The notes beneath the pieces are model-generated. The model was given only the letters and a program-made list of their open reading frames with translations, had not been told where the DNA came from and did not search any database. A program made the translations under genes and the position numbers. Below are positions 16,198 to 23,812 of a stretch of 64,000 bases of DNA, piece after piece; position 1 is the first letter of the stretch; each line of letters begins with the position of its first letter. This DNA comes from Paracoccus denitrificans (GTDB taxonomy: Bacteria; Pseudomonadota; Alphaproteobacteria; Rhodobacterales; Rhodobacteraceae), in NCBI GenBank assembly GCA_003240735.1, contig QFNE01000005.1:1-64000 (forward strand), in the 5' to 3' direction.

Positions 16198-17081
16198 GTC
16201 GTATCCTTCGGGGATTGGTCGGCGACGACCACCTGCGCGCCCGCACCCGCCAACGCGGATACCAGATCGGGCGGGGGCGCGCGGTCGGTGATCAGGATGG
16301 AAATGCGCTGCAGCCCGCAGATGCGATGTAACCGCGCATTCCCGAACTTCGTATGGTCGGCCAGCACGATGACCCGGCTGGCCGCGTCGATCATGGCGCG
16401 GTTCGCGTGGGCCTCTTCCTCGGAATAGGTGGACACGCCGCCATCGGTGTCGATGCTGTCGGCGCCGACCACGAAACTGTCGAAGTTCATGCCCCGCAGG
16501 CTGGTTTCGACCAGACGACCGGACAGGGCACCCGTGGCCTCGCGCAGGATGCCACCGGTCAACATCACCTGATGGATGCCGCTGGCCAGCAGATGCTGCG
16601 CCACGACCAGCCCTGACGTCATGATCGTCGCGGGGGCCAGCGTCGGATCACTGCCCATCCGCTCGGCAAGCAGCTCCAGCGTGGTGCCGTTATCCATCAG
16701 CAGCGCCCGGTCCCCTGCGATGATCCCCAGTGCGGCATCAGCGATCCGGCGCTTGCCGGCCGGGTTGATCAGGCGGCGGTCGGAAATCTGGGGCTGGACG
16801 TGGCCCCCGCCCCCACGTTCGGCCATGGCCAGCGCCAGCTCGATCCGGAAATCGGCCAGACCGGCGAAGCCCAGACTGCGGCAGAACCGGATCAGCGTGG
16901 GCTCGGACGTCCCAAGACGCGCGCAGATCTCGCGCGAGGTCATCCGGATGAATTCGGTCGGATCGTCGGTGACGAAGGCGGCGATGGTGCGCAGCTTGGC
17001 GGGCAACGAGTCGCGGCCGGCCGTCACCGCCTGCCACAGCGACAGACCACTTGGCGGCATCTCGTCCACGACAGGTTGCAT
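16194..17081 (-). CDS. chimeric regulator: RpiR-type HTH fused to a DeoR-type sensor domain
   Basis: 295 residues. Residues 1-85 are an RpiR/MurR DNA-binding domain (MTSREICARLGTSEPTLIRF, 47-66, ending SLGFAGLADFRIEL). The rest is not the SIS domain expected of that family. Instead it has the sugar-phosphate sensor of DeoR/GlpR repressors: LLMDNGTTLELLAE (128-140), MLTGGILREATGALSG (173-188), GADSIDTDGGVSTYSEEEAH (206-225) and VLADHTKFGN (239-248). It heads the amino-sugar catabolic operon (ATGA overlap with the SIS gene) and is divergent from the cutC/transport operon. Three matched 13-bp sites lie between the two. It is most likely a repressor released by an amino-sugar phosphate. Confidence 0.9.
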   Translation of the reverse strand: MQPVVDEMPPSGLSLWQAVTAGRDSLPAKLRTIAAFVTDDPTEFIRMTSREICARLGTSEPTLIRFCRSLGFAGLADFRIELALAMAERGGGGHVQPQISDRRLINPAGKRRIADAALGIIAGDRALLMDNGTTLELLAERMGSDPTLAPATIMTSGLVVAQHLLASGIHQVMLTGGILREATGALSGRLVETSLRGMNFDSFVVGADSIDTDGGVSTYSEEEAHANRAMIDAASRVIVLADHTKFGNARLHRICGLQRISILITDRAPPPDLVSALAGAGAQVVVADQSPKDTT

Positions 17082-17104
17082 CCGTGCCTTGCGCCTTGAT
17101 GATG

Positions 17105-17221
17105 TTTGTCAGGCTAAATTTTACACACAGCCTGTCTTTGTCAAACTAAAATATCCTTGCTGGATGTTAGCCAGGCAAAATAATTCTTTACATCGAAATT
17201 GAACTTGTGTTGCCTGATCCA
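17105..17221. promoter_or_regulatory. operator array in the divergent amino-sugar promoter region
   Basis: Three 13-bp sites fit TTTGYCWRRCTAA: TTTGTCAGGCTAA at 17105-17117, TTTGTCAAACTAA at 17137-17149, and TTTGCCTGGCTAA on the minus strand at 17167-17179. They are 32 and 30 bases apart (start to start), about three helical turns, in an AT-rich intergenic region. A weaker fourth match (TTGCCTGAT core) lies at 17209-17221. They sit between the divergent regulator gene (17081) and cutC (17245). They are the obvious binding sites for the chimeric regulator, allowing simultaneous control of both operons. Confidence 0.6.
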
Positions 17222-17244
17222 AATCCTGCCACCCCGAGGTATCT

Positions 17245-17994
17245 ATGCCCCCGGTCGACAGCCATACCCCTGTTTTCGAAGTCTGCGTGGACGATCCCGC
17301 AGGTCTGGCGGATGCCATCGCAGGCGGTGCCGACCGGATTGAGCTTTGCGCGGCGTTGGCCCTGGGTGGGCTGACCCCCGCGCCGGGACTGATCGAACAG
17401 GCCGCCGAAACCGACGTTCCGATTTTTGCGATGATCCGCCCCCGCCCGGGCGGATTTTTATATTCTGCCGACGAGCTTGACGCCGCGCGCCGCGACATTC
17501 GCGCGGTCCGTCAGGCCGGGCTGGCCGGGATCGTCTTTGGCGCGACCGACACCACCGGGCGCCTGGACCGCGACGCGATCCAGCAGCTGCGTGACGCGGC
17601 AGGCGATCTGCCGATGGTGCTGCACCGCGCGTTCGACGTGACGCCCGACCCGGCCGAGGCGTTGGAAACGGCCATCGATCTGGGCTTTGTGCGCATCCTC
17701 ACATCCGGCGGCGCCGCGACCGCGCCCGAGGGGGTGGACGCACTGGCCGCACTGGTGCGTCAGGCCGCCGGGCGGATCGCCATCATGGCAGGCGGCGGCG
17801 TCGATGCCGCGTCGGTCGCGCCGCTGCTGGCGGCCGGGGTGCACGATCTGCACGGGTCCTGCAGTGAGGTTCTGGCCGACACCGGCCCCGTTGGCCGCCT
17901 TCGCATTGCGCCGACGCGCGCGCAGACCAGCGTCACCAAGGTTCGCGACATGCGCCGGGCCATCGACGCGGCAACGATGGAACAACCCGCATGA
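17245..17994 (+). CDS. cutC: CutC family protein
   Basis: 249 residues, a TIM-barrel protein. Typical CutC blocks are FEVCVDDPAGLADAIAGGAD, RIELCAALALGGLTPAPGLI, MIRPRPGGFLYS, VLHRAFDV, RILTSGGA and MAGGGVDA. The family was named for copper tolerance in E. coli, but a direct copper role is doubtful and the biochemical activity is unsettled. Here it opens a plus-strand operon for sugar oxidation and transport under a shared amino-sugar regulator, suggesting a metabolic role in this cluster rather than copper homeostasis (inference). Its stop overlaps the next start (ATGA). Confidence 0.9.
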   Translation: MPPVDSHTPVFEVCVDDPAGLADAIAGGADRIELCAALALGGLTPAPGLIEQAAETDVPIFAMIRPRPGGFLYSADELDAARRDIRAVRQAGLAGIVFGATDTTGRLDRDAIQQLRDAAGDLPMVLHRAFDVTPDPAEALETAIDLGFVRILTSGGAATAPEGVDALAALVRQAAGRIAIMAGGGVDAASVAPLLAAGVHDLHGSCSEVLADTGPVGRLRIAPTRAQTSVTKVRDMRRAIDAATMEQPA

Positions 17995-19148
17995 AGACGG
18001 GCATCATCGGACTTGGCGCGCGGATTTCATGGGTTCTGCCCATGCTGCAACAGGCTGCCCCGCAGATCGAGGTGACGGCCGTCGCCGACCCCGGTCCCCG
18101 CAACAACGAACGTTTGTCGGCCGCGGCCCCCGAACATGTCTATGACACCGCCGCCGAAATGCTGGCGCGCCACAAGTTCGACTTCCTGATCGTCGGTTCA
18201 CCCAACCAGTTCCACATGGATCAGTTGGAACAGGCGCTGGAATCCGACGCGCCCCGGATCTTCACCGAAAAGCCGGTTGTCACCTCGATTGACGACACTA
18301 TCCGGCTGGCTGGCCTTCTGGCACGGCATGGCGGGGTCGAACGCGTGTCGGTGGGCATGGTCCTGCGGTATTCGAAGCTTTACCGCGCGCTGCGTCAGGC
18401 CGCCGCTGAAGGCCTTCTGGGCGAGATCATGTCGATCGAGGCGGCCGAACATATCGGCCCCTATCACGGCAGTTTCTTCATGCGCGACTGGCGCCGGTTC
18501 AGCGACATGTCCGGCGGATTCATGCTGGAAAAATGCTGCCACGATCTGGACCTGTATCAAGGCGTCGTGGGCGCGCGCGCGATGCGCGTCGCAAGCTTTG
18601 GCGGGCGCAAGAAATACATTCCCGCCAACCGCCCCAAGACGCCGCCCGCGTATCTGGAAACGATGACCCCGCGCTGGGGCGGCACCGATGACGCATTCTC
18701 CGGCGAAGGCGACCTGATCGATTACCAGACCGCGCTGATCGAATACGCCAACGGCGCCAATCTGGCGTTTCACACCAATCTGAACGTGCCCGACGAATAC
18801 CGCCGCTTTTCGGTGATCGGCACCGACGGCATGGCCGAAGGTGACTTCATCCGCAATTACTTCCGCGTCACGCGGTCTGACGACAACGCCACGCTGATCG
18901 ACATTCCCGAAGTGTCCACGAACCACGGGATGAAGGGTCATTACGGCGCGGATGAAGCGATGTCGAAGGACCTGATGGATTACTATTCCGGCGCGCTGGC
19001 CGAACTGCCCCTGAACGTCATCGACGCGCTCGAGGCGGGCGTGACCGCGCTGGCGATGGATCAGGCCCGACTGGAAGGCCGCATCGTCGATCTCGGCTCC
19101 GTCTGGGAGCAGTTCGACGACGCGCTGAGAAGCGGGGCACGGTCATGA
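17991..19148 (+). CDS. Gfo/Idh/MocA family oxidoreductase
   Basis: 385 residues. The N-terminal Rossmann domain starts TGIIGLGARISWVLPML, and the family's FTEKPVVTS motif (the EKP lysine at about residue 95) is present. The C-terminal alpha/beta domain contains GGFMLEKCCHDLDL, the usual site of the catalytic His/Asp near the nicotinamide. It is an NAD(P)-dependent sugar or sugar-acid dehydrogenase of unknown substrate. It overlaps cutC upstream and the first permease gene downstream by four bases each, so it is tightly coupled to sugar uptake. It probably oxidises or epimerises the imported amino sugar or a derivative. Confidence 0.9.
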   Translation: MKTGIIGLGARISWVLPMLQQAAPQIEVTAVADPGPRNNERLSAAAPEHVYDTAAEMLARHKFDFLIVGSPNQFHMDQLEQALESDAPRIFTEKPVVTSIDDTIRLAGLLARHGGVERVSVGMVLRYSKLYRALRQAAAEGLLGEIMSIEAAEHIGPYHGSFFMRDWRRFSDMSGGFMLEKCCHDLDLYQGVVGARAMRVASFGGRKKYIPANRPKTPPAYLETMTPRWGGTDDAFSGEGDLIDYQTALIEYANGANLAFHTNLNVPDEYRRFSVIGTDGMAEGDFIRNYFRVTRSDDNATLIDIPEVSTNHGMKGHYGADEAMSKDLMDYYSGALAELPLNVIDALEAGVTALAMDQARLEGRIVDLGSVWEQFDDALRSGARS

Positions 19149-20026
19149 AGGTGACCCGCGATCCGTTCCCCTACCTGCTGCTGGTGCCGGCGCTGCTGCT
19201 GGTCGGGCTGATCGCCGCATGGCCGATGATCGAGACGTTCCGCCTGTCCTTCACCAATGCCTCCATGCGTCCGGGCGAGGAATATGTCGGTTTTGCAAAC
19301 TACATCAAGTTTTTCGACCGTGACTTCTGGCCGGTGATCACGCGCACGCTGATCTGGACCGCGCTGTCGGTCAGCCTGAAGCTGGCACTCGGTCTGTTCG
19401 GCGCGGTTCTTCTGAACGCCGCCGTGCCCGGACGCGCGATCTTTCGCGTGCTGGTCATGCCGCCTTGGGTCGTCCCGGTCGCGGTCGGCTGCTTCATGTG
19501 GGCGTGGATGTATAACGGCCAGTTCGGCATGATTTCCGGCCTTGGCCAGCGCCTCGGCATCTTCTCCGGCCCGTTCGAGTTTTTGGCATACAAGAACGCG
19601 GCCTTCATGGCGACCATCGTGACCGATGTCTGGATCGGCGTGCCGCTTGTGTCGCTGTATCTGCTGGCCGCGATGCAGACGATCCCCAAGGACCTCTACG
19701 AGGCCGCGTGGACCGACGGTGCCAGCCGCTGGTACCGGTTCCGCCGCATCACCCTGCCGCTGCTGTCGCCCGCGCTGACGACGATGGCGCTGCTCTCCAC
19801 GATTTGGACGTTCAACAGCTTTGAAATCATCTGGATCCTGACCGAGGGCGGCCCCCGCGGCCAGACCACCACGATGATCATCGACACCTACAAGACCGCC
19901 ATTTCCCGCTTCCGTTACGGCGAAGGGGCGGCACGTGCGGTGATGATCCTGGTCTGCCTGTCGGTTCTGGCCGCGATCTACATCATCGCGCTGAACCGGC
20001 TGACCCGAAAGGTGCGCGCAAAATGA
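19145..20026 (+). CDS. sugar ABC transporter permease (MalF/UgpA type)
   Basis: 293 residues with about six membrane segments, the first at residues 8-28 (LLVPALLLVGLIAAWPMI). The cytoplasmic EAA loop is visible as DLYEAAWTDGASRWYRFRRI before the last membrane helices. This belongs to the CUT1 carbohydrate importers. It pairs with the next permease, which it overlaps by four bases. The substrate is probably an amino sugar or a short oligosaccharide of it, judged only from the neighbouring genes. Confidence 0.93.
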   Translation: MKVTRDPFPYLLLVPALLLVGLIAAWPMIETFRLSFTNASMRPGEEYVGFANYIKFFDRDFWPVITRTLIWTALSVSLKLALGLFGAVLLNAAVPGRAIFRVLVMPPWVVPVAVGCFMWAWMYNGQFGMISGLGQRLGIFSGPFEFLAYKNAAFMATIVTDVWIGVPLVSLYLLAAMQTIPKDLYEAAWTDGASRWYRFRRITLPLLSPALTTMALLSTIWTFNSFEIIWILTEGGPRGQTTTMIIDTYKTAISRFRYGEGAARAVMILVCLSVLAAIYIIALNRLTRKVRAK

Positions 20027-20865
20027 TCAATCGGTATCGCTGGTGGGAACTGGTGCTGATTTATGCAGGCATGGCGGTGTTCCTGATCTTCATGCTCGCC
20101 CCGTTCGTCGAGGCGTTCATGGTCTCGCTCCGCCCGCTGAACGAGGTGTTCCGCATCCCCTATCGCTTCGTCGCCGACGGGATGAGCTTTGAAAATTACC
20201 GAACAATCTGGACGTCCCAGCCAATGCTGCTGCGCTGGATTATCAACAGCTTCGGCATCGCGCTGGCGGTGACGGCGCTGTCGATGTTCTGTTCGATCCC
20301 CGCGGCCTATGCCTTTGGCCGGTTCCAGTTCCGCGGCCAGAACGCCCTGATCTCGGTCTTTCTGATCGTGTCGATGGTGGGTGCCGCGGTGCTGATCATC
20401 CCGCTTTACAAGGTGATGCTGGCGCTTGGCCTTCTGAATACCTACGCCGCGATGATCGTGCCGGGTGCGGCCTTCACCATACCGGCGGGCGTGTTCCTGA
20501 TGCGCAGCTACTTCATGCGCATCCCCGCCGAGCTGGAAGAGGCGGCCTATGTCGACGGCGCCAGCCGGTTCTACACCATGCGCCGGGTGATCTTTCCGAT
20601 CGCGGCGCCCGGCATGGTCGTCGTCGCCATCACGACCTTCATCACCGCCTATGCCCAGCAGTTCCTGTTCGCGCTGACGTTCAACTCCAAGAACCACCTG
20701 AACCCGCTGGCCGTGGGGCTGTATCAGTTCTTCGGCCATCAGCAGGTGCGCTGGAACGAACTGATGGCGGCAAGCCTCGTGGGCGTGCTGCCGGTGCTCA
20801 TCCTCTACGTCTTCCTGCAAAGATACATCGTGGCCGGGCTGACCGCCGGCGCGGTGAAGGAATGA
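20023..20865 (+). CDS. sugar ABC transporter permease (MalG/UgpE type)
   Basis: 280 residues, six membrane segments. It has the EAA loop typical of CUT1 second permeases (AELEEAAYVDGASRFYTMRR) and the VPGAAFTIPAGVFLMRSYF block just before it. It forms the transmembrane pore with the preceding gene product. It starts inside the stop codon of that gene (ATGA). A 36-base gap with a GGGAG ribosome-binding site follows before the binding protein gene. Confidence 0.93.
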   Translation: MINRYRWWELVLIYAGMAVFLIFMLAPFVEAFMVSLRPLNEVFRIPYRFVADGMSFENYRTIWTSQPMLLRWIINSFGIALAVTALSMFCSIPAAYAFGRFQFRGQNALISVFLIVSMVGAAVLIIPLYKVMLALGLLNTYAAMIVPGAAFTIPAGVFLMRSYFMRIPAELEEAAYVDGASRFYTMRRVIFPIAAPGMVVVAITTFITAYAQQFLFALTFNSKNHLNPLAVGLYQFFGHQQVRWNELMAASLVGVLPVLILYVFLQRYIVAGLTAGAVKE

Positions 20866-20901
20866 CGACAATAAGGTCCATAACAACAGGGAGTTAACGC
20901 A

Positions 20902-22116
20902 ATGCAGATCCGTGCCATCGTCCTCGCGACGACCGCCCTGATCGGACTTTCGGGTGCGGCCCACGCCGCGACCGAGCTTTACCTTATCAACTGCGGCGCT
21001 GACAACGAAGGTCAGGTCCCGGTCCAGACAGCCGACATCAAGGAATGGGAAGCCGCCAACCCCGACTATACCGTCCGGGTCGAATTCCTGCCTTGGGAAC
21101 AGTGTCAGGAAAAGACCATGACGCTGGCCGCCGCTGGCACACCGCCTGCCGCCGCCTATATGGGGTCGCGCACGCTGAAACAGCTGGCCGCGGCCGGTCA
21201 GATCGTGCCCTTCACGCTGACCGACGAGGAGCTGAAAAGCTATGAACCCTCGGTCATCTCGACCGTGCAGTTCGACGGCCAGGTCTGGGGCCTGCCGCGC
21301 GCGTTCTCGACGCAAGGGCTTTACTACAACAAGGACCTGTTCACCGAAGCCGGCATCGACATGCCCGACGGCCCCAAGACGTTCGACGACGTCCTGACCG
21401 CCGCCAAGGCCGTCACCGAAAAGACCAAGGCCAAGGGCTTCGGCATCCCCGCCGCGGACATGGACAACACGTTCCATGAATTCCTGCCCTTCCTTTACGC
21501 CAATGGCGGACAGGTCGTGGACGCCGACGGCAAGGTTGTCTTCGACAGCCCCAACAACGTCGAAACGCTGAAGTTCTACCAGGAACTGGCGAAATACGCG
21601 CAGGAAGGCCCGATCGCCTATGACCGCGGCAAGCTGGAGCCGCTGTTCAAGGAAGGCCAGATCGCGATGTATCTGTCCGGCGCGTGGGGCCGTCAAAAGG
21701 CCGAAGGCGTGAACTTCGGCACCGCAGCCATCCCGGTCGGCCCGATGGGCAAACCGTCCACGCTGCTGATCACCGACAGCCTTGTCGTCTTCAAAGGCAC
21801 CGGGCTGGAGGAGCCGACAACCAGCCTTGTGAAGTTCCTGACCACCCCCGAACGTCAGGCCAAGTTCGACGAGGCCGGCGGCTGGACCCCGATCCGCGCC
21901 GGCACCGCGACCGACGCGCTGATCGCCAAGGACCCGATGTGGAAACCCTTCATCGACGCCGTTCCGACCGGTGGGCCAGAGCCGTTGTTCCAGGACTACA
22001 TCGCCATGCAGGACGTCGCGATCGAAGGGCTGCAAGGTCTGATCACGGACGAACTGACCCCGGAAGAAACGGCCAAGCAGATCCAGGAAGGTCTGGACGA
22101 ACTGGCCGGGCAATAA
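20902..22116 (+). CDS. sugar ABC transporter substrate-binding protein
   Basis: 404 residues with a signal peptide (about residues 1-22, ending AAHA). The mature protein is a family-1 extracellular solute-binding protein: LPWEQCQEKTMTLAAAGTPP, YYNKDLFTEAGID, and the SGAWGRQKAEG and GGWTPIRAG segments. Aromatic residues near these sites usually stack on the sugar. It captures the substrate in the periplasm for the two permeases upstream. A stable hairpin follows the gene, so its mRNA is likely to be more abundant than that of the ATPase gene, as is common for binding proteins. Confidence 0.93.
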   Translation: MQIRAIVLATTALIGLSGAAHAATELYLINCGADNEGQVPVQTADIKEWEAANPDYTVRVEFLPWEQCQEKTMTLAAAGTPPAAAYMGSRTLKQLAAAGQIVPFTLTDEELKSYEPSVISTVQFDGQVWGLPRAFSTQGLYYNKDLFTEAGIDMPDGPKTFDDVLTAAKAVTEKTKAKGFGIPAADMDNTFHEFLPFLYANGGQVVDADGKVVFDSPNNVETLKFYQELAKYAQEGPIAYDRGKLEPLFKEGQIAMYLSGAWGRQKAEGVNFGTAAIPVGPMGKPSTLLITDSLVVFKGTGLEEPTTSLVKFLTTPERQAKFDEAGGWTPIRAGTATDALIAKDPMWKPFIDAVPTGGPEPLFQDYIAMQDVAIEGLQGLITDELTPEETAKQIQEGLDELAGQ

Positions 22117-22130
22117 GCCTGAAACCTTTG

Positions 22131-22156
22131 GATGGGGGTGGGCCACCACCCCCATC
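22131..22156 (+). terminator. intercistronic hairpin between binding protein and ATPase genes
   Basis: A perfect 11-bp stem (GATGGGGGTGG with CCACCCCCATC) with loop GCCA is followed by TTTC. It starts 14 bases after the binding-protein stop and ends before the ATPase ribosome-binding site AGGAG. It is probably a partial terminator or 3' mRNA stabiliser that lowers ATPase expression relative to the binding protein. Confidence 0.65.
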
Positions 22157-22174
22157 TTTCTGCGCAGGAGAGAC

Positions 22175-23305
22175 ATGCCGATGGGCCATCTGAAACTGAC
22201 CGGCGTGACCAAGAACTACGGCACCGCCCGCGTCATTCACCCGACCGATCTGGAAATCCGGGACGGAGAGTTCACCGTCTTCGTGGGTCCCTCCGGCTGC
22301 GGCAAATCCACCATGTTACGCATGATCGCGGGTCTGGAAGACATCACCGAAGGACGGCTGGAAATTGACGGCAAGGTCGTTAACGACCTGCCTCCGGCCA
22401 AGCGTGGCATCGCCATGGTGTTCCAAAGCTATGCGCTTTACCCCCACATGAACGTCTTCGAAAACATCGCCTTTCCCCTGCGCGTCGAAGGCCGCCCCGA
22501 GGCCGAGGTCCGCGCCAAGGTCAATGCCGCCGCCGACGTGCTGAAGCTGACCGAGCGTCTGAAGCATCGCCCCGGTGAGTTGTCGGGCGGCCAGCGTCAG
22601 CGCGTCGCCATCGGCCGCGCCATCGTGCGTGAACCCAAGGTCTTTCTGTTCGATGAACCGCTGTCGAACCTTGATGCGGCGCTGCGTGGCGACATGCGCG
22701 TCGAACTGGCGCGGCTGCACGGGCGGCTGGCCAACACCATGATTTATGTCACCCACGACCAGATCGAGGCGATGACCATGGCCGACCGGATCGTCGTTCT
22801 GAACGGCGGGCATGTCGAACAGGTGGGTACGCCCCTTGAGCTGTTCCACCGCCCGGCGAACCGCTTTGTCGCGGGCTTCATCGGCAATCCGAACATGAAC
22901 TTCCTACCCGGGCATGTGGTGGGCACGTCCGACGCGGGCGTGACGGTTCAGGTGACGAACGGCCCCGAACTGGTGCTGCCCGTCGATCCGCAGGGACTGG
23001 CGACCAACGCCCCGGTCACCGTCGGCATCCGCCCCGAAGACCTGCGCATCGATGAAAACGGCATCCGCTGCCGCGTCGACGTGGTCGAACGGCTGGGCGC
23101 CAGCACCGTCGTCTATCTGCTGTCACCTGACGGCAGCTTGCTCTGCATGGTTACGGACGGCACCTCTCGGATCGTGCCGGGGGACGAGGTCGGCTTGGGC
23201 TTTCACGGCGACAGCGCGCATCTTTTCCGTGAAAACGGGCGCGCGTCCTATCGCAATCGGGTGCCGGTCGATCTGGCCCGGATGCCCGCGATCCGCACAG
23301 CGTGA
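22175..23305 (+). CDS. sugar ABC transporter ATP-binding protein (MalK/UgpC type)
   Basis: 376 residues. Walker A is GPSGCGKST, the signature LSGGQRQRVAIGRAI, Walker B VFLFDEPLSNLD, and the switch His lies in VTHDQIEAMTMADR. A C-terminal OB-fold region (about residues 240-360), usual for MalK-type subunits, follows. It energises the transporter encoded just upstream. Two ATGs (22175 and 22181) follow AGGAG; the first is four bases away and is kept. MalK-type subunits can also serve several transporters and take part in regulation. Confidence 0.93.
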   Translation: MPMGHLKLTGVTKNYGTARVIHPTDLEIRDGEFTVFVGPSGCGKSTMLRMIAGLEDITEGRLEIDGKVVNDLPPAKRGIAMVFQSYALYPHMNVFENIAFPLRVEGRPEAEVRAKVNAAADVLKLTERLKHRPGELSGGQRQRVAIGRAIVREPKVFLFDEPLSNLDAALRGDMRVELARLHGRLANTMIYVTHDQIEAMTMADRIVVLNGGHVEQVGTPLELFHRPANRFVAGFIGNPNMNFLPGHVVGTSDAGVTVQVTNGPELVLPVDPQGLATNAPVTVGIRPEDLRIDENGIRCRVDVVERLGASTVVYLLSPDGSLLCMVTDGTSRIVPGDEVGLGFHGDSAHLFRENGRASYRNRVPVDLARMPAIRTA

Positions 23306-23313
23306 ACGAAAAC

Positions 23314-23335
23314 GGGCGCGGTCTAAACCGCGCCC
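23314..23335. terminator. hairpin between convergent genes
   Basis: A nine-bp perfect stem (GGGCGCGGT with ACCGCGCCC) with loop CTAA lies between the stop of the ABC ATPase gene (plus) and the end of the host-attachment-type gene (minus). It probably terminates the long sugar operon and may act in both directions. There is no T run. Confidence 0.6.
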
Positions 23336-23358
23336 GCCCTGTTGATGTCGCTGATCGC

Positions 23359-23748
23359 TCAGGCTTTCAGCGCCTCGGCGATCTCATCGATGTTCGAATT
23401 GGTCAGGTTCTTGGCCAGATCGCCCAGCAGGACCTTTTCCAGCATCTTGTGGTAATGCTTGCGCATCGTGCCCAGCGTCGTCGGGTCAGCCACGATCACG
23501 ATCCCGTCGATCTTATTGCCCAGCGCCAGCTTGTTCAGATGCTCGGTCAACTGGACCGCGAACGTGGCCTCATCCTCGTCGCGGGGGGACCGATCCTGCG
23601 GCGAATCCCCGGCGCCCTGATCTGACAGGTTCTGCGGGGTGACCTTGTCCTGTTCGACCAGCTCGATCCCTTGGGCGGCGGTATTGCGAAACAGGGTGGC
23701 ACCGTGGCCGTCGGCCACGACGACCGTGGTATTGGGGGGCAGGATCAT
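23359..23748 (-). CDS. host attachment-type protein (baeRF/Host_attach family)
   Basis: 129 residues from ATG at 23748, six bases after AAGGAG; the frame extends further upstream without a start signal. It opens with a strand and turn typical of the family (TTVVVADGHGATLFRN). It ends with an RNase E/peptide-release-factor-like fold region (IVIVADPTTLGTMRKHYH, then KVLLGDLAKNLTN). The family name comes from an Agrobacterium plant-attachment phenotype; the fold is now related to eRF1-like domains and the molecular function is unknown. It is cytoplasmic with no signal peptide. It follows the aminotransferase gene after a 64-base gap. Confidence 0.85.
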   Translation of the reverse strand: MILPPNTTVVVADGHGATLFRNTAAQGIELVEQDKVTPQNLSDQGAGDSPQDRSPRDEDEATFAVQLTEHLNKLALGNKIDGIVIVADPTTLGTMRKHYHKMLEKVLLGDLAKNLTNSNIDEIAEALKA

Positions 23749-23812
23749 GACAGGCTCCTTTTTCAACAGTCGCTCGTCAACGTCCCCTGCCCTGCCAGGT
23801 TCCTGCGTCCTG

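Noticed and set aside
19978..22212. 744-codon open frame on the minus strand
   Set aside because: It lies opposite the second sugar permease and binding-protein genes, has no family-like segments and has typical shadow composition.
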